Of a DNA stretch of 64,000 bases, positions 22,701-34,700 are shown piece after piece. The notes below the pieces were generated by a model. It worked only from the letters and a program-made list of their open reading frames with translations, searched no databases and was not told where the DNA came from. Source of the DNA: Semisulcospira habei (lineage: Eukaryota > Mollusca > Gastropoda > Semisulcospiridae); NCBI GenBank assembly GCA_036245525.1, contig BTPG01000007.1, positions 123,563,117 to 123,627,116 of the forward strand, in the 5' to 3' direction. Made by a program: the position numbers and the translations under genes. Numbering within the stretch: the first letter of the stretch is position 1; each line of letters begins with the position of its first letter.

Positions 22701-25700
22701 AGACACCCATATATTTAGCACTCAGCTCTGCATGGCTGGTCCAGAGGGCAAAGTTGCTGGCTGCACAGCTGGGGTAGAAAGAGTTAAGAGCTCTATATCA
22801 TTTAATTTTCATTGCTTAGGTGATGTATTCATCGTCAAAGGCTGCCAAGATGTGTGTGGAGAAACTAAACAGAACCTCCAAAATGGGGAACATCATGAAT
22901 GTCTTCATTGACACTTTTGGTAAGTGAAGAAGATTTTGTATGTACCCTACAGTAAATTGCTCTGAATATATGTAATTGTCTCTTGCGTCATTACTTAGCC
23001 AGCCTTAGTCTGAGCCATAATTTGTCTTTGGTCTTTCTTTATTTGCGTTCCAGTGTTAATGCTTGTTTGCTTCTTCTCCTGGGCTAAACACACCGACTAG
23101 TTTCTTGATCAGCTAACAGAGGCGTGAAGTGTGTGCGTGTGGCTGCTTTGAGTTACCATACACCACACTATTTCATTCCAGTACATTACAGAACAAAATC
23201 CCATAAAGCTGAAATTTTGCTGTTTGGTTCAGACAGATAGTCATTCAGCATGTCTGCAAGAGGCATAAATTCTCATGAGCCCCTGCATCCACAGGGGCTC
23301 ATGCGATTTTATGTCTCTTGCTGGCATTGGATTATGAGATATAGTTAGTCTGTGGGCCATTTTCAGTCTCAATTTATCGCACTTTCATTAAGGTGTATCA
23401 AACCAGCGTGAAGCCAAGACCGTGTTGGTCTGCAAGGTCTTGGTCTTATAAAGGTCTAGTACACCTTTTCTTCTCACCAGTGACATGTCGTGCAAATGTT
23501 TAGCGGCCATGGGTATTGCCCTTTTTTGTCTGCAGGCAAGGAGAGACAGCGGCTGATTGAAGAAAAGCTGATAGAGCGTCCTAAGATTGAGATCCCCGGC
23601 AGCCGGCGGGAACGTAACAACTCCTTCAGTAAATCCAACAGCGTGGATGCGTACGATCCTGGAGAAGCTGAGTTTGAGCAAGCTGGTATGAGCACTCAGT
23701 CCCAACAGGGATACTCACACTCTGGTGATGCTGAATTTGATCATGCTGGTATGAGCGCTCAGACCCGCCACGGATACTCGCACTCGGAGAGCGGTTATGC
23801 TACTCATTCCAGTGACTTGGGCATGTCAGGGACTCCATTCAGTCAGTCAACATTCACGCCTGGTAGTGTGTTTGGTGGTGAAGTGCACGGGCAGGGTTAC
23901 ACGCCCGCTGGCAGTGAGATGAACTATAGCATGCAGAATCAACATCATCATCGACACCACCACCACCGCCAGCATCAGCAACCCACACCACACTACAACA
24001 TGCCTCCCCCACCCCCGCATCAACCGCCACCTCAGTTTGACAACAGTTTTGTGAACTTTGACCCCCAGGTCCCACCCCCTCCATTGCCGTCGGAGCCACC
24101 CCCGCCCATAGCCACGCCCAGTGGGCACTACCATCAAACCCCTCACACAAAGACAGAGCATCATCACGATCGGGGGCGGTCCTGGGATGAAAGTGATCGT
24201 CACAGAAGTAGGCACTATGATAGAGACTATGAACGTGAGAAAGACCTTGATAGGGAGAGGGACAGAGATCGTGACAGGCACAGAGACAGAGACAGTCGTG
24301 ACAGAGACCGGCACAGAAGTCGCGAAAGTCGAAGATCAAAGTCAGTAGAAAAGCCCCCACCTCGTCCCAAAACTCCCGAACCTGTTCTTGAAGAAGAGCC
24401 CCGATTCATGAGTCTGGAGTCAAGAATCCAGAGTTTGCTGCAGGCGTCTGTGGGGCACGAGGAAGAGGAGACAAGTCACTCCAGCCGATCTCAGGAGCAT
24501 GCTCACACCACCCCCAGCACCCCGCACACCCCCAACACCCCATCACACCAGTCAGAAAACTCCAGGTCAGTCATGTGAATATCCCAACTTTTGTCTCAGT
24601 GCCTACTGTTTGGTCCTGTGGAATATAAATTTCTCAGAGTCCTGTAATTTAGAATACCTGGTACTCGATTCACAGACAAAGGAAACCAGTTGTAAACAGA
24701 TTCGTTACTTAATGTTAGCCCCCTTTGTGTGTACTGTCACCTGTAATCTAAACATTCTGGTGACAATCTTACGTCTTGGCGACTGATTCAGCTTCTTCAG
24801 AATGCAAAAAAAGCTGGAAATTCAGATGTTTTGTTCAGACAAAACAGCCCTTGGCCTGTTTCATCTGCAAGAGGCATACATTTTCATGAGCCCCTGTGGG
24901 GCTCATGAGAAATTATGTCTCTTGCTGACCATGGATTATGGACCCTAGTTAGTGCATGGACTGTGTTAACCCATATCATACGGAGGCTAAAAGCTTCAAA
25001 ATTGTACACTGCCATATATGCAAGCTTCATTATAGTACTTACACTTAAGATAAGGATAGACCAATAGCTTTAGTTCAAGGGTGGTGCCAGAATAGCTTGG
25101 CGCCTATTTTAATCACTCTATTGTTTCCTCAAAATACCTTACCAATGGCATTACTATATGGAAGACACACTTAGCTTAACGATTTCAGCCAAAGAACCTG
25201 TTGTGTATACATACACAACCAGGAAGGCGACTAAATCTAATGCGCCGTTACCAAGACACCCTGAGTAGCCTCCCTTCCCTCCCCATCCGGGCACGTGTGC
25301 CGGGGTGTCACGCCAGTCGAACGCTTAACATCGTTGTAGTAGGGTGTTTCATACTCCTGCTCAGCTTTGGATAACCTTGGATACCCTTGTACTCTTTGGA
25401 TACATGTGCCTTCAGTGTGCTTGCTTGGGATTACGTGGTTTTGTGCTTTCCCTTGCTTATGGACTATCTGCCGGATCTGCATTGGTTTTTTCTCCATGTA
25501 GCGACTTGGTCCGTACTGTGCGGCTCTATTCTGGGGCATGTGTTTCTGTCTACCCTTTGTCCATTCACCTGTATTTGCCTTTTTAAAACTCTCCCTACTG
25601 TCTGCACTGCCTGTAGCTCTTGATATTGGATGTGTGTGCTAAATGGTCTTAGCTTTATTTAGGCCCCATGTTGTAGGTTTATTTAACGTATTTGACCGGC

Positions 25701-28700
25701 TGGCGACATACATTCAATTTTCTGTTTAGTTTTTTTTTCACAAGCAGTGCAGGCATGTCCTGAGAAAGCCTTGTTGCTGTCGGGACGTTAAGCAATGTAC
25801 AATCAATCAATCTATCGATTTGGATATGGCCAGGTAAGGTCTCGGGGAATGCCTCGGCCGGCTAGGTTCTTGACTGGCCTTCACATTCCTCGGATAGAGG
25901 CTGGTTTGTTTCACAGCTGACCCAACTGAAAACGGAACTGGTCGTGAGTTTCGCTCACGTGGCCCATCGTTCTAGGGGCCACATGCTGTTGCCTCTTATG
26001 CGCTCTGTTTTTTGTTCCAGTGTGCGGTTACGTATTTCCCGCTGGTGTAGGGGGCAGTGGCCGATGCTGTCTTCCTTGCTGGGGCTGCTCCTCCGCACAT
26101 TTGTGCGAGAGATGCGCATCATGAAAGGAAGAACGTTGGTCTCACTTGTGGGAGTTTACCTGCGCAACCCTCCGTCCACCTCCCGGGAACCTCCTCGACC
26201 GGCAGCCTCCCACCCTCGGCGGGCGACTTTGGATTTTGTGGGGCTTGCCTCCTGCCTCGCGCGGCTTTCCGTTCCTGTTTTAGCCCCCGCGACCTTGCCC
26301 CCGTGACCTTGCCCCCTACTTCACCGGGCTGTGGAGGCCTGGCCCAGCGCTCGGTGCATCCAGACTACCGGCCATCTGTCCATTCTTCAGTACGCATGCT
26401 TTGCCGCTCTCTCTTCAACTCTGCGACATTGGTCCGTGACTCCCGCAGGCATCAGAACTGTCCGATTTTCGGCGATTTTCAGATTCTTCATGTGCTTAGT
26501 TAATAACACTTTTGACTTCTCCTCCCTCCCTCCTTGGCTTGACTTCGCGAACGAAGATTTTATAGGAGTTGCCCACGACGTCTGCAGGCTTGTTCGTGGC
26601 TGCGGAGGCCAATCCGAGACAGGCAGGTTCGACCGCAGTGGCTGCAGGGGAAGGTCTGGCCAGGGTTCTGAGCTGCGGCATCTCTGTTTTTTCTCCTGAG
26701 CCGCTTGTCCTTAAGGCTAGCTCTGCGAGAGTCCTCAAAGGAGACAGCTGCCTTGTAAATGGTGGAGCGCCAGGTGTCACGGTCCGCAGCAAGCGAAGAC
26801 CACTGGTGGTGGTCGATTTGGCAGGCACTAAGTGACTTCTTGAGACAGTCTTTGTATCTCTTCTTTGGTGCCCCTCTGTCACGGTGTCCAGTAGCAAGCT
26901 CGCCGAACAGGGTGATCTTTGGTAGGCGATGATCCTCCATCCTGGAGACATGCCCCGCCCAGCGGAGCTGTGTCCGCAGCAGCAAAGCCTCGATGCTCAC
27001 AGTTTCAGCCTGTTCAAGGACCTCGACGTTGGTGACATAGTCACTCCAGTGAATGCCCAGGATGGTACGCAGGCAGCGCTGGTGGAAGCGTTCGAGGAGT
27101 CGTAGTTGGCTGCGGTAGAGGGCCCAGGACTCGGAACCATACAGCAGGGTGGTGAGGACCACAGCTCTGTACACGCTGATCTTGGTGCCTGTTTTCAGCT
27201 GTTGATTGTGCCACACCCGCTTGAAAAGTCGCCCGAAAGCACTGTTCGCTTTTGCCAGCCTGCTGTCAAGCTCCTTGTCCAGCTTGGCGTCCGACGTGAT
27301 AATGCAGCCAAGGTAAGTAAACTGGTGCACTGACTTTAGTTCAGACTCGCCAATGGTGATGTGAGGAGGGCGATACACTGTCTTGGGTGCCGGCTGATGG
27401 AGGACCTCTGTCTTTTTCAGACTGACCTCGAGTCCAAAGAGCTGGGCAGCATCTGCGAAGCAAGACGTCATGCGCTGCAGGGCTCTCTCTGTGTGTGCAA
27501 CGAGGGCAGCATCATCAGCAAAAAGCAGCTCACGAATCAGTTGGTCTAGGGTTTTCGTGTGGGCCTGCAGTCGTCTGAGGTTGAACAGGCTGCCATCGAG
27601 ACGATACCTGATGTACACTGCATCGTCATCATCGAGGTCCACTGTGGCCTGCTTCAACATCATGCTAAAAAAGATGGTGAAGAGGGTCGGTGCCAGCACG
27701 CAGCCCTGCTTTACGCCGTTGAGAATAGGGAATGGTTCTGAGAGGTCATTGTTGAGTCTGACCTGGCCTTGCTGGTCCTCGTGTAGCTGGACAATCATGT
27801 TGAGGAACTTTGGGGGACAGCCAAGTCGCTCCAGGATCTGCCACATGCCTTGCCTGCTCACAGTGTCGAACGCTTTTGTTAGGTCGACAAATGTTACGTA
27901 CAGCCCTTTGTTCTGCTCGCGGCACTTCTCCTGTAGCTGTCTCAGCACAAAGACCATATCGGTGGTGCTCCTGTTTGCTCTGAAGCCACACTGGCCCTCT
28001 GGGAGTTGGTCTTCAGTGATGGCAGGTACCAGCCGATTTAGGAGCAGCCTTGCAAGGATTTTCCCAGCAATGGACAGCAGGGTAATTCCCCGATAGTTGG
28101 AACAGTCAGACTTCTCGCCTTTGTTCTTGTACAGGGTGATAACGACTGCGTCACGGAGATCTTTTGGTAGTGTTCCTTCCTCCCAGCAGCAGAGAAAGAG
28201 ATCATGGAGCTTGTTGTGCAGTGCTGTGCCTCCATGTTTCCAGATCTCTGGCGGTATTCCATCAATGCCTGCTGCTTTGCCACTCTTGAGCTGGTGGATG
28301 GCTGTGAGGGTCTCTTCAGCGGTGGGCGGTTCGTCCAATTCAACCTTTACTGGGAGGTGTGGGATTTGTAGGATGACTGCTTCTTGAACAGTGCGCTCAG
28401 CGCTGAAGAGGCTCTGAAAGTATTCCGACCAGCGGTTCAAGATGGAGGTATTATCTGTGAGGAGTGCCTGGCCATTCGCGCTTCGCAGGGGACTTTGTAC
28501 CAGGTGCCTGGGGCCATACACTGCTTTCAGTGCTTCGTAGAAGCCCCTGTAGTCACCATTGTCAGCACAAAGCTGGGTCCTCTGTGCAAGTCTGGTCCAC
28601 CACTCATTCTGGAGATCTCTGAGCTTGCGCTGGAGACTGCTGCAGACGAGGCGGAAGGCAGACTTCTTCACAGGGCAGGAAGGCTGGGCTAGGTGGGCCT

Positions 28701-31700
28701 GATGGGCGGCTCTTTTTTTTGCTAGGTGTTCCTGGATCTCTACATCGTTTTCGTCAAACCAGTCTTTGTTCTTCTTTCTGGCGACTTTTGACTTCTTATG
28801 TGCCAGAAAATGGCTTTAAATAACTCTACAATTCTTCAAAATCGCCGTTTTCAGATTTTTTGGGGGTGAACAGTTCTGATGCCTGCTCCCGTGCCTGCAT
28901 GGGGCTCTGGGAACTAGCAACACAGGCCTTGCTCAACTGCATCGAGGAGTCCCTAGACCACCCAGGCGTTAATCCCCGGAGTGATATCCAGTCCCTGGCG
29001 GTCGCAGCCTTCCGTCGGCTTTCCACGCTTCCACCAACGCCCTCGCCACGGCCGCGACTTGTGACCTTATGCGCCGGGATGCTTTGCCGCTCCATTGTGC
29101 GCCAATCGGGGTCCCCTTCTCTTCAGCCTCTCCTGGCAGGCCATGCAGGAAGCTCCTAAGTAGTCCGGGCCGTCCGCCCCTGGGATCTCCTCTGCTCGCT
29201 TTCAGGCCTCCCGTAGGGCGGTGGGTCGTGCCCTGCGGTCCTTCAGACCCTACCCCCAGCCTGCCTTCTGGTATGCTGCCAGCCCCTCTGGCCGTCCGTC
29301 CTCCTCTCGCCCCCGCGCCCACTGCCCTTGGTCCCGGCTCGCCTGCAGTGCTGGGCGGGGCAGGGCCCACTGACTCTCTCCCTTCCTCACCCCCACCAAT
29401 CTCCCCAGAGCCCAGTTGGTGGGCGGCTGGCCCTGCACATCGATGAGTAGCGGTCATTGCTGCCGGCCGACCCTTGGCTGCTCACTAAAGTTTCGGAGGG
29501 CCTGCGGATTTCCTTCCGTCGTTCCTCCCCCCCCCCCCCCCCCTCTTCTTCACCGGACTCCTGTCTGGACGTGTGTCCCGGCTGTCCAGTGTAAGGCGGG
29601 TGCCTTACGGGACGAGATCGCGGCCTTGCTGCTCAGTCCGCAATGGAGGTGGTCATGCAGCACGCTTCCCCGGCCTTTCAGCCACCTTTTCCTGGTACCG
29701 AAGCCCGGCGGCCGGTGGCGTCCCATTGTCGACCTGTCTGCTCTCAACAGCTTCATCTCTGCTCCCTTGTTTGGATGGAGACGTATCAGGCCCTGAAGGC
29801 TGCCGTGCGCCCCTTGGACTTTCCCGTCAGCCTCGATCTGGTGGACGCCTATCTTCACATCCCGGTGCACCCAGCCTCTCGGTGGTGCCTGCGCTTCGCC
29901 TGTTGCAGGACGGTCTATCAGTTTGGGCTCTCCCCTTCGGCCTCAACCTCAGCCCTTGGGTGTTTACTCGGATTGTGGACGCGGTGGTCGCCAAGGCACG
30001 TCGAACGTACTCCGACCCCACCTCCAATTGTTTGGACGATCTGCTTCTCCGGAAGCAGGACTCCGCCGCCCCCGCTGTCAATCGGGATGCGTTTCTCGTC
30101 CTCCTCGGTCTACTCGTCCTGGTCAACGGAGGAAGATCCGATCTCTCTCCATCCCACCGGTTGTGCACCTCAGTCTGGAGTTCTGGGCCGACTGCAACCT
30201 CGTGCGACTGCCAGAGGCTCGTGTCGTGAAGTTGGTGGAGTTCGCCCGCCGGGTTTCCAGCGCGGACGTAGTCCCGGCGCTGGTTTGGTTACAACTGCTG
30301 GGCCGTATGAATGCAGCCGCGGATCTCTTGCCCCTGGGCTGGCTCTACTCGTGCCCGCTCCAGATCCACCGCCTGGCCCTTTGGCGCCCGTCCTCCCGCG
30401 ACCTCATGGCTCCAGTCCCTGTCCTCCCGCTCACCCGAGCCCACCTCTCCCCTGCCGTGGCGCTCCCGCTGCACCGGCACCAGACGATCGGTTTGGGGCG
30501 CGCACCTCTTGCTGGACGTCGGCACCGTCTCAAGCTCTTGGCCCCAGATCGCTCGGACAAATGCATCAGTTGGCTGGAGTTAAACGCGGTGTGTTTGGCC
30601 CTCGATCTTTGGCAGTCTCGTCTTCGCCACCAAGAGGTCCTGGTCATGTCCGACAACGCGATGGTCGTCTTGGCCGGCTGGGCCACCGTCACCAGGAGGA
30701 CCTGCTTCTTGCTGGCTCGCGCTACAGCGTTCTGTGCCAACACACTGCACGTGCTCTCAGTGGACCCGGCCTGCCCTACAGGACAGGGCCGATGGCTCTG
30801 TGCGTCTCCTTACGTGCCCTGCCTTGGCCAGCCGGATGGCCGTAACCAAAAAGACCGGCCCCTCGCTGGCTCGCGCTACTATATCCAGAGCCAACACGCT
30901 GCACGTGCTCTCAGTGGACCCGGCCAGTCCTAGAGGACAGTTTTGATGGCTCCGTGCGCCTCCTTACAAGCCCCGCCTTGACCGGCCGGAACGACGAAGA
31001 CCTGCTTCTCGCTGGCTCGTGCTACAGCTTTCAGGGCCAAGAGCTGCACAGGCTCTCAGTGGACCCGGCCTGTCCTACAGGGCAGGGCCGATGGCTCCGT
31101 GCATCTCCTTGCGCGCCCCACCTTGGCCGGCCGGGTGGCCATAACCAGGAAGACTGGCTCCTCACTGGCTTGCGCTACTGCGTCCAGAGCCAAAACGCTG
31201 CATGTGCTCTCAGTGCACCCAGCCTGTCCTTCAGGACAGGGCCGATGGCTCCGTGCGTCTCCTTACGTGCCCCGCCTTGGCCGGTCGGGTGTCCATAACC
31301 AGGCAGACCTCCTTCTCGCTGGCTCACGCTACAGCGTTCAGAGCCAACGTGCTGCACGCACTCTCTGTGGACCTGGCCTGTCTACAGACAGGACCGATGG
31401 CTCCGTGCGTCCCCTTACGAGCCTCGCCTTGGCGGCCGGGCGGTCGTAACCAGGACAACCGGCTCCTCGCTGGCTTTTGCTGCAGCGTCTGGAGTCAGCG
31501 CGGCATGCGCTGTCAGTGGACCCGGCCTGTCTACAGACACAATTGATGGCGCCGTGCATCTCCTACCGTGCCTTGGCGCAGTTCAGCTCCCCTCGGCCAT
31601 GGCCCCAGGGTGGCCCGGCGCCCCTTGGGGGCCCTGCCTGGACCCAGGACTCCCGCTGTCAGGACTCGGTCCAGGCGCTGCGAGTCTCCTTGCATGGGGC

Positions 31701-34700
31701 ACAGCCATTCCGGCTTGGCCGGACCCGCTCTTCCTGTCCTTCCCCTGGCAGGAGCGTTGTCACTGCGCGGGCGATCTGCGCGTGGCTGAGCTGGGTCCCC
31801 AGCGCTGTGTGCGAACAGCTCGCCCCGGCGGAGGCTTCGGGGTGGTATTTACCAGCTCACAAGGGTCCCTGCGGGCTCCTTGAGCGGCGCATTTGTTCGG
31901 ACTGCACCGTACTAGACATTGTAGCCGCATTCGGGTGGCGGGTTGATTCCTCCTTCGCCCGTTTCTACCTCAGGGACCGCTGGGCCAGCGGGTCTCCTGG
32001 CCCTGGTAGGGACCATCACTGCGGCACAACCCTCCCTCCCGGCGCCTCTGGCACCCTTGGTCTGCTTAGCTAAAATCGTCAGGTTGCTCCTGTTCGTGAT
32101 TGTTAAGCACGAGCAGTACAGGGCCTAGTGGGCGGCACTCTTCTCCTTTTCGCTATTCTTTCATATAGTAATGCCAATGGTAATGTATTTTGCAGAAACA
32201 AATGTATTTTTCTCTATAATTAGTAAGATGTATTTTTGGGAAAAATACTTACCAATGGCATTATTCAAATGGCCCTCCCACCTGCCCCGCTTGCCGCCGG
32301 AGCGCTATAGCGCTTGACTGGCGCGACACCCCGGCACACGTGCCCGGATGGGGAGGGAAGGGAGGCTACTCAGGGTGTCTTGGTAACGGCACCCTAGAGT
32401 CGCCTCCCTGGTTGTGCATGTATACAAAACAGGTTCTTAGCCTTTACGCTTGTTAAACTAAGTGTATCTTCCATAGTAATGCCATCAGTGAGTATTTTTC
32501 AAAAAAATACATTTTAGAGAAAAATACATATTTCACACACTGGTGTATTCTGAATGATAAGGGTTAAGTCATTTTATTTTTTTGCAGTCACCTATGACTA
32601 ACACTAGTACCTAACGTTGCTTGTAACGGTATGGATAACGGGTTCAGCGGGGCCCATTGCTGATTGTGAGCATTTCCTAGTTCAACCTTTTCAGAATTTG
32701 TTGCTTATGTCTGCAGGTTCAGCAGCTGGCCTCACGCAGCAGGGGATACTGTCCAGCCCCCCTTGCCCCCTTCCACCCACAATGGTGGCAATGGTGATGA
32801 TGGTGGCAGCGACATGGATGTCGATGATGACGATGATCGCATGAGCCTGTCCTCTATCAGCAGCGGGGAGGAAAAGCTTCAGGTATGGGTTCAATAAATT
32901 TATTAAAAAAATTAAAGTTTATTCAGTGTAAGAGTTGCGTGTACAAGGTGGTAATCCTCTTTTTTATATTATTTGTGTAAGTGTTGTGTGTTGGAGTTGG
33001 CTTGAGTAGCACATGGAGCTCACTGTTTTGGGAGGATTAGTGGGGTAAAATTATACTTTTTCCTTGGTTGGGCGGAGTACTTCCTCGCACATGAATATCA
33101 TATAATTCTGATTTCTCTGCGTTTACGGCAACATAGATAGCTCTTGGGCTGTTCTCCGTCATTTCTATTTTTGAACTTACTTACGCCTGTTACCCCTACC
33201 CGGGTATAGGCCGTCGACGAGAGACCTCCAGCAACTCCTGTCCTGTGCTTCTCCTTCGATTCTACTCCAGGTGGTTCCCAGTCTCTTGATGTCTGCTTGG
33301 AGGTCTCGACGCCAGGAGTTTCTCGGCCTACCTCTTTTCCTCTTTCCCTGGGGGTTCCATGACAATGCCTGCCTAGTGATACTGGAAGCTGGCTTTCTCC
33401 GACTGTGACCGATCCATCCCCATCTTCTTCGCCCAATTTCATTCTCTGCTGTTATCTGCTCTGTTCTCTCCCAGAGTCTGACGTTGCTGATCTTCTCTGG
33501 CCAGTGGATTTTCAAAATTCTTCTAAGGCAACTGTTCATGAAGGTCTGTACTCTGTTGACTGTGGTTTTTGTCAATCTCCATGTCTCTGCTCCATATAGG
33601 AGAACTGCTTTTACATTGGAGTTGAAAATCCGGACTTTGGTGTGTTGTGACAGCTCTCTGGAACTCCACACTTTTTTCAACTGGAGAAAGGCTGCTCTGG
33701 CTTTACCGATTCGTGCTCTGACATCTGCATCAGTGCCGCCTTTTTTGTCTATGATGCTCCCGAGATAGGTGAAGGACTCCACCTCCTCCATCGGGGTGCC
33801 AGCAAGCAAGACTGGTTCTTCCCTGGTTGCGTTCAGCCTCATTGTCTTTGTTTTCTGTTTGTGAATGGTGAGGCCCACTTGGGACGAGATGTTAGCAAGC
33901 CTCGTGGTCTTGTCCTGCATTTGTTGATGAGTGTGGGACAGTAATGCCAAGTCGTCTGCAAAATCGAGGTCGTCAAGCTGTCCGCCAGTCAGCCGGCATC
34001 ACCTCCTCTTCCCAGATCTTTCCAAACAGTGGGTACAGCATCTCAACTGTTGTCTCTAGGTCTGCTTTCAGAGACTCCGCTGGGATGCCATCTGGCCCTG
34101 CTGCTTTGCCATTCTTCAAAAATGCCACTGCTTTTCTGATCTCTTCCCGGCTGGGTCTGTCACAGCTGATGGGTAGGTCGGTCTCTGCCGGCTGGATGTC
34201 GGGGGGGTCGGGTGGGCTAGGTCTGTTCAGTAACTCTTCAAAATACTCGGCCCATCTGTCGAGTTGGTCTGCTCTGTCTGCAATAGGCTTGCCTTCTTTG
34301 TCTTTTACTGGTCTTTCTGTATGGCCATACTTACCCGACAATCTTCTGGTAATGTCGTAGAGCTGTTTCATGTTGCCGCTGCCTGCTGCCTTTTCTGCCT
34401 CTGCTGCCAGGCTGTCTGTGTAGGCCCTCTTGTCTGCCCTGATACTCCTCTTCACCTCGCGGTTGGCTTCCGAGTATTCCCCCTGTGCCCTTACTTTGGC
34501 TGCTCTCGTGCGACTGTTGTTGACCGCTGCTTTCTTCTGCTTCCTCGCTTCTATCTTCTTCAAGGTCTGTGCCGACAGCCAGTCCTTGTGGTGGTGTTTC
34601 CTGAACCCTACAGTGTCTTTGCAGGTTGAGTTCAGCGCCTCTCTAACTGCCTTCCACTGCTGCTCTGTGGTGACCGCCTCCTCTTCATTTACTAGCTCCT

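Larger units (their letters stand above)
25129..32505 (+). mobile_element. DIRS-type retrotransposon (DIRS-1), degenerate, with inverted terminal repeats
   Basis: The ends are inverted copies of about 195 bp (25129-25326 against 32309-32500) rather than direct LTRs, as in DIRS elements. The internal + strand carries decayed reverse transcriptase ([20 protein letters not shown], then [38 protein letters not shown] in shifted frames), an RNase H-like segment, and a tyrosine-recombinase-like C-terminus ([15 protein letters not shown] near 31935-31980). A box near 32240-32275 repeats the terminal sequence, as expected of an internal complementary region. It is split by a LINE (26521-28783). Lies in SETD1 intron 6. 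Confidence 0.75.

Noticed and set aside
22654..22911. 85-residue + strand frame overlapping SETD1 exon 5
   Set aside because: Its frame in the exon does not match the RRM; the frame starting at 22820 does and keeps phase with exons 4 and 6.
23847..24409. Long - strand frames opposite SETD1 exon 6
   Set aside because: Antisense of repetitive His/Pro/Arg codons; no start context, splice or homology.
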